Translations under genes and position numbers: made by a program
Notes under the pieces: generated by a model
Databases searched by the model: none
What the model saw: only the letters and a program-made list of their open reading frames with translations
Told to the model about the DNA's origin: nothing
Shown: positions 23,783 through 32,589 of the stretch, in pieces
How positions within the stretch are numbered: the first letter of the stretch is position 1
Layout: each line of letters begins with the position of its first letter
Assembly: GCA_020746875.1 (NCBI GenBank)
Contig: JAGTJL010000012.1
Span: 2,046,001-2,110,000, forward strand
Origin: Rhexocercosporidium sp. MPI-PUGE-AT-0058
Taxonomy: Eukaryota; Ascomycota; Leotiomycetes; Helotiales
Reading direction: 5' to 3'
DNA length: 64,000 nt

Positions 23783-24637
23783 CTAAGCGAGATGTTTGCA
23801 TTCAGTGCAATCCACAATGACTGTGAATCGACGATTCCGCTCTGACTTCTGTCTCAAAAGGCTCTTTACACTTAGTACAAGGCTATATCTCGGGACTAAA
23901 GATGGACATTTCGTTTGCCCAGAGATAGCACCATTCATAACTTGGACACTGGCCTTTGAGTGAGCGTCTTCATGAGTAGACAAACCCAATCCCGTATTTG
24001 TCGCACCATCCTGTCATGAATGACGGCATAAAATCTTCCAATTGCACAACACTGATCCTCGAATTTCTTCCCGGGAAGCTTTAGATAAAAGGAACAGGCG
24101 TTGATTTGCACAGAGGTAAGTTACGTTTGGGAGAAGGCTGAGAAGGATCATAGAGGTATACGCCGTCCTCCTAAGGAGTTCGTCTCCTGAACCATCAAGG
24201 ATCATGGACGATAAGACCGTGACAGTACAGAGGCTGTCGTTCTTTAGGCATGCCAAGCTCTAGAGCAGTTCAAAAAAATTCTCCGGGTCTAGGACCCTCT
24301 TTAACAGCGATACCTCTCGAGCCGGATCTTTTGGAGCATATTCTTACTTGAAGCTGGCATGAGCGATGTAACTTGCGATCAAAGGATTGTCAGCGATCTG
24401 CAACAGAAGATGTATTGAAGAAGAGGAAAAGTCTTCCCCGTCCTGGAATGGCCCAGGTGCTTGGTCGTGGGCGAAATAACAATATTTTCTTCTAAGACGG
24501 TTGTGTCCCTCAACATACTAAGAGCCAGCTTTCTATGCTTTGTGGCAGCTCGGGAGGAGACTCTCAAATCCTTCAGGAATCGAATAGTCGACGATCTGGG
24601 ATAGAAGCTCTGTGGGGAGGGTCTGCAGGGCGGCCAT
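23783..24637 (-). pseudogene. F-box protein pseudogene
   Basis: From the ATG at 24637 the frame reads an F-box N-terminus: TLPTELLSQIVDYSIPEGFE. Further down the same frame come HNRLRRKYCYFAH, HLLLQIADNPLIASYI and a hydrophobic repeat-like part (MILLSLLPNVTYLCAN). This order is typical of fungal F-box/LRR-like substrate receptors of SCF ubiquitin ligases. Stops break it: TAG at 24533-24535, TAG at 24518-24520, TAA at 24344-24346 and TAG at 24260-24262. The segment at 24514-24550 also reads sensibly in another frame (KHRKLALSML), which suggests an indel. Composition is not RIP-like, so ordinary decay is likely. The 3' limit is uncertain. Confidence 0.65.
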
Positions 24638-24999
24638 TTTTGTTATGTTTCTTCGCGAGAGAAATCGCCAGCAGCAAATGCTATCTTTTTAGTGTGGGAT
24701 ATTGAGTTGCGCAGGTGCCAAGTTTGGGACAAAGTCGTATAATAAGTAGACTGGACCGCATGTCATGGTGGTTGCTGCCGGAATTCGATCTGACGGAACC
24801 ACCTAAAGATCCGGTACAAATAATTGCGATTCTACACTGAAACAAGCGGCTCAGAGGGGCGTCTGGAAACCTCTAACCAAAACATATACCAATTGATAAA
24901 CTCCGCACGTGATAAGTGTGCAACCAGGCAATGATTCCAGACAACCAGTCCCAAATTATTGATTAAAGCTGCTGATATGACAGAATTTTAATGCGCTGA
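24638..24999. other. Intergenic stretch
   Basis: About 360 bp upstream of the F-box pseudogene and downstream of the 2EXR gene. No element recognised. Confidence 0.4.
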
Positions 25000-26046
25000 C
25001 TACCAAGATGGCATCCACACATCCTCCACAGATTGCACAAACTTCAGAGATGGTATCTTTCCCTCCCATACAGCGGGCCATTGATCCTCAACTTTCAACA
25101 ACTCCTCAATCCACTGACTTTCCGTCCGATTCCTCCATTCAACCGGTAACATTCTCTCACTCTTATTTACTACCAGCACTACCTCTTTCAAACACGGCAT
25201 ATTGACTAGATGTCTCGCTGGCACCCACCAACCAGTTCCGCCCCAATTCTTCCAGTACTGAAACCGGCCTGATGCCCAGAATTTGTATGGAGGCATGGCG
25301 ATGTGGAGATTGAGGACTATTTTCCGAACATCGGGAATCTGTTGGGCCACAATGCCAGCGAATCGATTGAGTTCCACTACGCTGTGGCAACTGGCTACAT
25401 TGGTACCGACGTGGAGAATATCGGCCGAGGGGTTCATGATGACCCCAGTCACTGGAGGTTGTGAAGGAAGTGACTTCTGCATCCGGGAAATTGGATTGAC
25501 GACCTTGTTTCCCCATGTATCGTATTCTTCTTCGAGACATCTCCGATACTGTCCAAGAAGTACACCTCGGCTCTCGTGACAAGCCAGCAGAACACCAGGT
25601 ATCGGCAGTAGATTCTGAGACCTCGGTGGGTAAATATCGCAGCCGCATGGATGTGAGGCAGAACAAAGCGTGATCAGCATATGATGCGGCTCGGCTCTTG
25701 GAACACCATACATTGGAAGATCGGGACGTCGTTCAGCTGGCCCTTGTATGAATCTTGGTCCGTGGTGAGAGGGAACATCAGCGGATGAGTTCGAGTCTGA
25801 GTCTGGGGCGTAACCTTCCCATCTTTGTTCATCCCGCAGTCGTGGAGGACTGAACTCGTGAAGATGAACACGAACGATGCGTGATGGTGCCGCAACACTC
25901 CAGATCCTGAGCCTCAATTCCGTTGGCAACTCAGAAAATTGAGGGAAGGATTTGAGAGGTGGGCGAACAGGCAGTGTGTCGTGAGGTCTTCTCGAAGAGG
26001 TGAAACAGCGCGACAGAGCTGAGCTGGCAGATTGGATGAGATCCAT
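25000..26046 (-). CDS. 2EXR-domain protein
   Basis: Single exon, 348 residues. The N-terminal motif FPQFSELPTELRLRIWSVAAPSRIVRVH is at about 34-61 and is the hallmark of the fungal 2EXR family (F-x-x-LPxELRxxIW...xR). It is followed by a second half with LLACHESR, characteristic of the family (the E-x-R repeat). The C-terminal part (ISRMQ... to VEDVWMPSW) has the usual aromatic-rich profile. Molecular function of the family is unknown; it is greatly expanded in Leotiomycetes. No signal peptide or membrane helix. Start, length and frame are intact. Confidence 0.85.
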   Translation of the reverse strand: MDLIQSASSALSRCFTSSRRPHDTLPVRPPLKSFPQFSELPTELRLRIWSVAAPSRIVRVHLHEFSPPRLRDEQRWEGYAPDSDSNSSADVPSHHGPRFIQGPAERRPDLPMYGVPRAEPHHMLITLCSASHPCGCDIYPPRSQNLLPIPGVLLACHESRGVLLGQYRRCLEEEYDTWGNKVVNPISRMQKSLPSQPPVTGVIMNPSADILHVGTNVASCHSVVELNRFAGIVAQQIPDVRKIVLNLHIAMPPYKFWASGRFQYWKNWGGTGWWVPARHLVNMPCLKEVVLVVNKSERMLPVEWRNRTESQWIEELLKVEDQWPAVWEGKIPSLKFVQSVEDVWMPSW

Positions 26047-26308
26047 GTGGACAGAAGATATATAATTGGTTGAAACTGTTTCAAATATTTGGATGTGAGT
26101 TATAATCTCAAATAAGAGCTAGATTTAGGCAGCAAGGACGCTACTCATGTAGAGCCAACGAAGAACCACAAACATGACAGATTGCAATAAAATTTAGCGG
26201 GTAGGGTTGGGGGGTTCTTGAGCAATTAAGCACGACATCTATCCTCATAGTTTGAATTATCTGGAAAGTGTTGATGTCTCAATTCTCAGTATTGATGTGG
26301 TATGAGTT
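26047..26308. other. Intergenic stretch
   Basis: Upstream of the 2EXR gene. A weak AT-rich core promoter (gatatataatt, about 26058-26068) sits close to the ATG. Nothing else seen. Confidence 0.35.
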
Positions 26309-26311
26309 CCA

Positions 26312-26561
26312 CGAGGCGGAATCATTTCGTGACCGGTGAAGCGAGAATCGGACTCGAAACAATTTCTTGATTTTACAACCTCATTTTATTGCAGAACCTT
26401 TTGAATGAAAGTTGAGAAGGGCATTATAAGTTACTAAAGCAATGTTTAGAGTCTTCCCTTTCAATTTTAGAGGTTTTAATTGAGTCGTTGTTACGAAATA
26501 TTATAGTATTCGTTCGTACGGTCGCAACTCGCTTCACCGCTCACGAAATTATTCCGCCTCG
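26312..26561. mobile_element. 250-bp MITE with 34-bp terminal inverted repeats
   Basis: The left terminus (26312-26345) and the reverse complement of the right terminus (26528-26561) match at 32 of 34 positions; both begin CGAGGCGGAAT. The element is flanked by a 3-bp direct repeat CCA (26309-26311 and 26562-26564), a duplication size used by PIF/Harbinger-type elements, though three bases can match by chance. The interior is AT-rich with no coding capacity, as expected of a MITE that relies on a transposase elsewhere. It is not RIP-like. Confidence 0.8.
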
Positions 26562-26756
26562 CCAAGTCCGCGTCATGAGCCGAGGTCAGCTTTCTCGGCG
26601 CATCTCCTGTTCTTGACTAGTGCGAGTGAAGCGAACCAATGATCGGTCGAATCAGGGAAAACTTGAGGAACTTTGAGGCGACAGAAAATTGCGTCCTATA
26701 ATATATAAAATAACGAGTTTTCATATTATCCAGTCGGTAAAACGATTCGGACTCAA

Positions 26757-26828
26757 AGCAATTTGGCGCAGAGGAAGCGCGCGGGGCTCATAACCCTGAG
26801 GTCCCAAGATCGAAACTTGGAATTGCTA
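26757..26828 (+). tRNA. Initiator tRNA-Met (CAT)
   Basis: A 72-nt cloverleaf with every stem formed: acceptor AGCAATT / AATTGCT, D stem GCGC / GCGC, anticodon stem CGGGG / CCCTG (one G-T pair), loop CTCATAA, variable AGGTC, T stem CCAAG / CTTGG with loop ATCGAAA. Initiator hallmarks are present: A1-T72 pair, GGG/CCC at the base of the anticodon arm, and an ATCGAAA T loop lacking the elongator TTC. No intron. A T-run (atcattttt) ends transcription at 26829-26837. Confidence 0.9.
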
Positions 26829-26837
26829 TCATTTTTG

Positions 26838-27354
26838 ATTGTCCCATCAGATATAATCATTAGTGACACCTGTATCTGATAAAATATTCCAAGTAATATT
26901 TTTTGCTTAATGGCGGCCTTTTTTTGTTGCGCTGATACGCCTCGGTCTGCTTTTGGGCTGCGATAATTAGCCGAGGCGGAAGCTCTTCCTCTTTTATCTC
27001 ATAGGAGGATGCGTTCCCCCGCTCACGCTTTATAATTTGCGGTGCAGAACCAAAAGCTCGTAAAAGATTATAAGACGGCCTTTATAAAAGTTTCACTCAT
27101 CATGAAGCTTGAGGACCAGCACCCGCAGCTCGGTTGTTAAGTTGAGTATTGATGTCCTTTCCTTAACATTCATTTCACTTTTATCTATGGAGCACAATCT
27201 ATAAGGCACTCGTCCGTAATTTTATTTTCCAAGGTTGTATTATTAATTGAGGTCAGAAGGTATCCCAATTTACTTCTGTCAGTACCCAGAAAGCTTCTTT
27301 TGGGTAATGCCGAAAGATTTAGATGTTCGTAATTATTGCGCCAAGTTCCTGCAC
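26838..27354. other. Intergenic stretch with a small hairpin
   Basis: An 8-bp inverted repeat (CGCCTCGG at 26938-26945, CCGAGGCG at 26971-26978) resembles the MITE terminus core and may be a relic of a related element. No gene. Confidence 0.4.
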
Positions 27355-27711
27355 TTACAAGAATCGCACGACAATTCCGTCTTCTTCAATTGTGAGAAGG
27401 TCAGTGTTGAGACAAGTACCCCAAATGAACAACGCCTTTGAAACTTTGTGGCAGTCTTGAAAGACTGCTCGGCTCTTACTTGCTCTTGTCGGGAGCTTCC
27501 TGTTGCTCCCAGTTGACTTTCTACACCTGTTCTTAGGAACGAACTTTCTGGGTTTGCAAATGCTGCACTCAGACTCTACATCAATGAAATGATGTGCTTT
27601 GATGCACTTCTTGCAAATTCCGTCGCCGAGCTGGTGGTAGTCAGTGCAAGCTTGGGTGGTTTGAAGGCACTCGTGGCCGCAGTTCCAGCGTTTCCAGGTT
27701 TCGATGCACAT
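27355..27711 (-). CDS. Small Cys/His-rich protein, possible zinc-binding fold
   Basis: Single exon, 118 residues. The first 65 residues carry a spaced series of Cys and His: NCGHEC, ACTDYH, ICKKCIKAHH, ECSICKPRKF. This Cys-pair layout suggests one or two zinc-binding knuckles. The tail is basic and then hydrophobic (TIEEDGIVVRFL). A TATATAAAAG box lies on the minus strand at about 27845, some 135 bp upstream of the ATG. Similar small proteins starting MC-x-x-TWK-x-x-NCGH are common in Leotiomycetes, function unknown; that comparison is from memory. The annotated start is the only ATG before the motif. Confidence 0.6.
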   Translation of the reverse strand: MCIETWKRWNCGHECLQTTQACTDYHQLGDGICKKCIKAHHFIDVESECSICKPRKFVPKNRCRKSTGSNRKLPTRASKSRAVFQDCHKVSKALFIWGTCLNTDLLTIEEDGIVVRFL

Positions 27712-29018
27712 CCTTAATGTTTTGTTGTTCGTCTTGGTTTAGGTTGCTTTCTATATGGTAAGGAATAGCGTGCTTGATTGGAATACTTCTGGCATCTGTT
27801 GTTGATGATAATGAGAATGAAAATATTTCAAGGTGAGCAAACATCTTTTATATGCCGCAGATGCTGATGCATTGTTCTCTAAGACAATGAATGATGTAAC
27901 AGAAACAAAGGGCATTGTTAGACTCTAATTTTTTTTGTGACCTGAAAGACAGACAGAGGATGTTGTTTCGATTTTGCATTTTGTTTGTCGCGAACCAAGG
28001 TTCTTTTCACAAAATCATCACAAAGGTCTTGTCAATGGCGAATTAGTACCGAGAACTCAGTCCTGTTGTTTGAACCCCGCCTCCAAATTCTTTCTGTATC
28101 CCAGTCAGCCTATTGTTAAAACAGATTGCACTCAAGACTTACTATCAATCTAAGGAAATCAGGTGATTGTGGCGAGTTGTGAATTAACCTCAAGGTAACG
28201 TCTGTCCCTGCGTAGCGAGACGCACCCTGTAACGAGACAAACCTATAGTTTTGGAGTCATAACTTTTTCCTTAGTAAGTTTGTCAAGTTGTTATTAATAT
28301 TCTATTTTCTTTAACTATTTCTCCTTAAGGAGACCACTTAGCAACAAGAAAAAGAGTACGGTTAATCATACTGTTAATTGTTTTAATTACGCCACCAATC
28401 GCTGCTTCCGCTGTTCCCCCCTGTTTTATCGCGACTATTAAAGTCTTTTCAAAATTCGGAGCACTTAGAGAAAGGTCTTATCACGAAAAATATGGCCCTA
28501 AATTTTAGAGACACTCAGAGAGGAAAAGAATACAGTCCAGGAGTTACGCCGGTCTATTAATGTTTAGTGCTTAGTTATTTATATTAGCCGAGGATACAAT
28601 TTATTATGTTCACGCCCGGGTTCGCTATATTTTACTCAGCCATGATTCTCAGGCCTGATTATGTGTGTGGCCACGGGCCTTGGACGGTCACGTTACATTC
28701 AGATTTTAAGCCTTTTTAATGGAACCTAAAGCCACACGTGACTGTGGAAATGAGACACATCCTTTGACTTAGAGATGAGTCGCTTGATGTCGCGCTGCGC
28801 GCTCCGTATCTGATAGCTTTGTAGGTGCTAATGTAGCCTGACTATAAAGTTGTGTTTAAGCTTTTGTTGTTGTGGCCCGTGTCGTGATTAGTCAAGCACT
28901 GTCGCTTATTATAACGGTTTGAGCTCATCGCTCAATCCAGGTCACGTGTGGAAGTGCGCACTTAGTCACGTGTTGGCGTAGGCGCCAAACGCGGTCCTAG
29001 AGTGAAGCGTTTCTTTAC

Positions 29019-29040
29019 TTTTTGTGGCCAGCCACAAAAA
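29019..29040. repeat. Perfect 10-bp hairpin with 2-bp loop
   Basis: TTTTTGTGGC pairs with GCCACAAAAA around the loop CA. Similar GTGGC/GCCAC motifs recur nearby and at about 40190-40230, so it may be the end of a transposon. Confidence 0.6.
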
Positions 29041-29178
29041 TCTCTGTAGGGTATTTAGTCGGCGTTGGGCACTGTAACTAAGCTCTCTTTTTCTCTTTAA
29101 CTTAGTATTCTAAAGACTGGGAGTCGCGATTGGCTTCAGAGATATTTCACTACCACCAGTAGGTGTCAGGATTCGTTA

Positions 29179-29201
29179 CGTATTTTACAGCGTAAAATAC
29201 G
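29179..29201. repeat. Perfect 10-bp hairpin with 3-bp loop
   Basis: CGTATTTTAC pairs with GTAAAATACG around AGC. No gene adjoins closely enough to call it a terminator. Confidence 0.6.
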
Positions 29202-29958
29202 GACTTAATTTCAAGTACTATTTCCCACGCAACTATCTAAAAATTCCAAGATTAAACTAGCAAGGGCGTTATAGAGGCTCTACAATATTTCTCTGTTAAA
29301 ACTTTTGACGAAAATAATACATTATTGCTTTCTGTGAATTAATCTAGTAGCTATGTCTACACAGCCTTGCTTGATCGACCGCTGCCCTGTGTCAAATTTG
29401 GGTCATTCGCGACCGAGGTACTAACTTATATACGTTCGCCGCGGTGGTTCACGATGACAACACCATACGGCCCGCCATCGATAGCTCGGTCGTCTCAGCT
29501 TCCACCTGCGAGGACTTGCTCGCGGATAGCGATAAGGCGGCAGCGCATGATACTCGTACGTGGAGGCAGATCAGGCGCTGGGTCATGCGGCAGTGGGCTC
29601 CGCCGTGGCCCTTCTTTATGCTGAACAACAATTTCGCCCTTTCCCTCCAGGTATACGCCACATATACCCAGGGCGATTCAAGGCAAGCCGTTCACGTGTT
29701 CTCCCCTTTCTGATTTACGGTCGTCCAAAGGCGTTCCACAATGAACTAATATTTTGGGCGTGTTGTTTCCTAACAACTATAACCTACCAGATATTCCCTA
29801 TGTCCTTGGAAAAGCTCCTCTACTTAAGCGACCTTGTCCAGAGGTGCTCACGGGCGAGTGACGGGCGCTCTAGAACTGATTTTTGGACGTTCTGCCACCC
29901 TCTGGCGTAGAACGGTGGCTCAACTGCACACTTCGGCGTGCAGGTGGGTAATCCAACA

Positions 29959-32013
29959 CTATCGGATCGCGAATCTCTGCATATTATCACCCCTGCCAGA
30001 TTTGGCCAGTCCAATGGCCTCTCCATCCATCAGCCCCGGAACGATACAAGTTCCAATAAGAACATATTGGTCCCCTTCCTTGCGCAAAACGACAGGATAT
30101 TTCGACCCTTGCAGGATACAAACTCGGTCATTCTCCACGCAACCTTGTGGGGCGATTCCAAGATAATCCTTGGATATCCGAAAGATACTGTGTTTTGCTT
30201 GTCGATGCACAACTTCAATGACAGATATCATAGCGCTCAAGATGGACGGTGAATCCTGGTATTCACGGACAACCGAGCCCACGACATACTCCACATACCG
30301 CCCTGGGTTTTCCATGTGCAGCGGAAGACGATCAGGGTCTCCATAATCGGCGGAGATATAGCTGTGCTTTGATTCAGCGTCGTATTCTGGATTTGAAGCG
30401 GCTCGGAGGGCGTTAACGTCTAGAGCTCTCAGGGCGTCGAGCAGAGTCTCAAGGCGGAGGAAGAAGATCCCATCGTTTCCCCGGCGTTCTGGAACGAAAT
30501 GTGCCACTGGGTGGATACTTGCGAGTAATCGATACACGGCCACGATGGGATTGGTGCCGGTCAGAGAGCCGAATGTCGGCGTCATCTGACAGAAAACTTT
30601 CTTGAGCTCGTCGAATATCCTCGCGTCGTCTTCGTCGGAGTGCAACTTGAGCTCCATTTCGTCTACGCTGATGATGGTGTCGACTCCGACACCTAGGGTA
30701 TGCAGCTGTTGCCCTTGAACTGTTGCGCTAGGCTTATCCGATGAGAAAATGCCTACTCCGGCAGCGAAAGTGGCGTCGCCATGAGTAGCAAGCCCATGAG
30801 ACGTCGGAGCGAAGAACCTTGGACACCATGACGGAAAAGAATCGGAAGCGGTACTGGCAGGCATTCCGACGCCGGAATAGGTGAGAAAAGTAAGGCTTTC
30901 GGGTTGCTGCAACCGATGGCAGTGGTCCAGATATGCCCGAATGAAATCGCAGTAGACGTCCGCCGCAGAAGTAGCTAAGCTATAGTCCGGCGCCACGTCA
31001 AGATTCAAGACACCAAGAAGACCGTAAATGAGGTCTTTTGGCTCTGTCGACTCCAGCTTTCTCGCGATCATGAATGCAAGGTCCCATTGGTCATTGTTCG
31101 GACCGCCCGTAGCTCGCGGTACATTCCCGTCTTGGTGGAAGTTTCGGCGACCTTGTGAAACCCAGTTCAGGGGAGCCCATATATCGGGAGAGTTGGCGCC
31201 GAACAAATTCAGCCAAATCGAGTCATGCAGAAACGAAGGCCTTGGCGTCTTGGTTTTCAGGACAGCAGTTCTGAGGGCCCTCAACTGCTGGCTGAGACAT
31301 AGGAGCTTGTCGAGATGCAGATGTCGAGAGGTAGTGAAAAGGTAGACATCCTTGGGAAGGACAAGTTCCTGATATATCCACAGCCTCTTCCAGTAATCTT
31401 CCTCCATGAGCTCTATCGTGCCGTTCCAGCGTGTGTTTCCCGTGCGACCGAGGTCTTCGTGGTCCCAGCAAAGCCACGGATGACGTTGAATCCAATCGAA
31501 CTTGAGGAGCTCATCCACACTCAGACCGTCGACTTCGTGCGCTAGCGTCGCGAAGGTGTCCATTCCCCAGCCCAAGTAGTTCCAATTCGACGGCTCAAGG
31601 CCAAGCCAAGAGAGGACAAATTTTGCTGAAGAGTATATTGATCCCATCATCCGGACTTGGTTGCTGCGCTCCAGAAGGTCGGCCTGGTTGATGCAGATAG
31701 CGTCCGCCCAGATGCGTAATCTTAACACGTTGATATCCTGGTGGATGGTAGCCCAAACATTCAAGGAGTGGTGAAGCGCGTGGGCCAGGTTCACAGTGAT
31801 AGCGATGGCTTGGCCATTGACGCTTATGCTCTCAGTTTGGGATGGCTTTCCCCATACATAAGACAGCGCGACGAACTGGGCATTGCTGTCTAAAGATGCC
31901 ACTTCGAGGCTCCAGAGTGTGCGATCTGTTTCGAGGGATATGGCCTGCAGCAATCGTATCTCCCTCGAGCCTACCGGTAGGAGATCGTACAGGTCTGAAG
32001 ATGACGTGGCCAT
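29959..32013 (-). CDS. HET-domain (heterokaryon incompatibility) protein
   Basis: Single exon, 684 residues. The three conserved HET blocks are present in order: FVALSYVWG (about 48-55), RIWADAICINQ (about 100-110), and ER-x-NQVRMMGSIYSSAKFVLSWLG (about 115-138). After the domain come the usual family signatures LIYGLLGVLNL and a divergent C-terminal half with no recognised repeat. HET proteins trigger regulated cell death after fusion of unlike hyphae and are very numerous and variable in this group. A TATA-like run (atatatatat) at about 32169-32179 lies about 160 bp upstream. The frame is fully open although RIP-mutated DNA starts about 500 bp upstream of its start. Confidence 0.93.
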   Translation of the reverse strand: MATSSSDLYDLLPVGSREIRLLQAISLETDRTLWSLEVASLDSNAQFVALSYVWGKPSQTESISVNGQAIAITVNLAHALHHSLNVWATIHQDINVLRLRIWADAICINQADLLERSNQVRMMGSIYSSAKFVLSWLGLEPSNWNYLGWGMDTFATLAHEVDGLSVDELLKFDWIQRHPWLCWDHEDLGRTGNTRWNGTIELMEEDYWKRLWIYQELVLPKDVYLFTTSRHLHLDKLLCLSQQLRALRTAVLKTKTPRPSFLHDSIWLNLFGANSPDIWAPLNWVSQGRRNFHQDGNVPRATGGPNNDQWDLAFMIARKLESTEPKDLIYGLLGVLNLDVAPDYSLATSAADVYCDFIRAYLDHCHRLQQPESLTFLTYSGVGMPASTASDSFPSWCPRFFAPTSHGLATHGDATFAAGVGIFSSDKPSATVQGQQLHTLGVGVDTIISVDEMELKLHSDEDDARIFDELKKVFCQMTPTFGSLTGTNPIVAVYRLLASIHPVAHFVPERRGNDGIFFLRLETLLDALRALDVNALRAASNPEYDAESKHSYISADYGDPDRLPLHMENPGRYVEYVVGSVVREYQDSPSILSAMISVIEVVHRQAKHSIFRISKDYLGIAPQGCVENDRVCILQGSKYPVVLRKEGDQYVLIGTCIVPGLMDGEAIGLAKSGRGDNMQRFAIR

Positions 32014-32480
32014 AGTCTAGTGGCGTATGTGATATGATGGACTAAATTGGAGACTGTTGGTATCGAGACGGAAGGCCCTGGTAAATGAGAGTGTATAGCA
32101 GGTCGAGCAGGACTGCTGAAAATGAGTGAGTTGTTCTCTCTAAGATCTACATACAACCACAGCAGCAGCATATATATATTCAAGAATGAAATCACGTGCG
32201 CTCTGGGTGATAGTGTCGGTAAATCTTCTGGAATTTGTTCTGGTTCCCCACATGCCACGATTTCTCAAATAGACTTGCCGCACACTTTGGGCATGAAGAT
32301 CCAGAATCTTTTCCATTTTCCCAGTTTGCGAAAGATGAAGCGGCCTATTATCAAAGCAACCCTCTTTTCACGGGGCTATGGCCTCTGTTATCTCATATAC
32401 CGGCTCGACACTTGCTATTGGATGTCAGTCTGGGAAGGTTTTCATCATCGGAATAAATATTCTATGCAGTAATATTCTTT
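32014..32480. other. HET upstream region
   Basis: About 470 bp of normal composition between the HET start and the first GC-rich repeat bordering the transposon block. It must hold the HET promoter. A few short plus ORFs are not supported. Confidence 0.4.
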
Positions 32481-32481
32481 A

Positions 32482-32575
32482 CGAGGTCTTGTCCGCGACG
32501 GCCCTCCGCAAGCTCCGGGGTCACGGGACCTCGCTTCGCCACGGTCTAGAGCACCTCGCTACGGGCCGTAATAAT
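32482..32575. repeat. Left GC-rich border repeat of the Helitron block
   Basis: A GC-rich tract that aligns over about 60 bp, in the same orientation, with 38774-38833, sharing an identical 17-bp core (GGGACCTCGCTTCGCCA at 32525-32541). A shorter related piece is at 38934-38960. It marks the sharp switch from normal to AT-rich DNA. Confidence 0.65.
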
Positions 32576-32589
32576 AGCAAACAATAATA

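Larger units (their letters stand above)
27853..29958. other. Gene-poor stretch with repeat-like debris
   Basis: About 2.1 kb without a supported gene. It has a perfect 11-bp inverted repeat enclosing about 200 bp (28732-28742 and 28941-28951, CCACACGTGAC). Two near-perfect hairpins follow at 29019-29040 and 29179-29201. A GC-rich patch at about 29367-29910 has overlapping ORFs in three frames with no recognisable domain; it may be a gene fragment. Composition is mixed but not strongly RIP-like. Confidence 0.4.

Noticed and set aside
28732..28951. 11-bp perfect inverted repeat as a MITE
   Set aside because: Built around common CACGTG, no target duplication beside it and no further homology inward; could be chance.
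29367..29910. GC-rich ORFs in three plus-strand frames
   Set aside because: No domain, no consistent frame and no splice support; at best a gene fragment.
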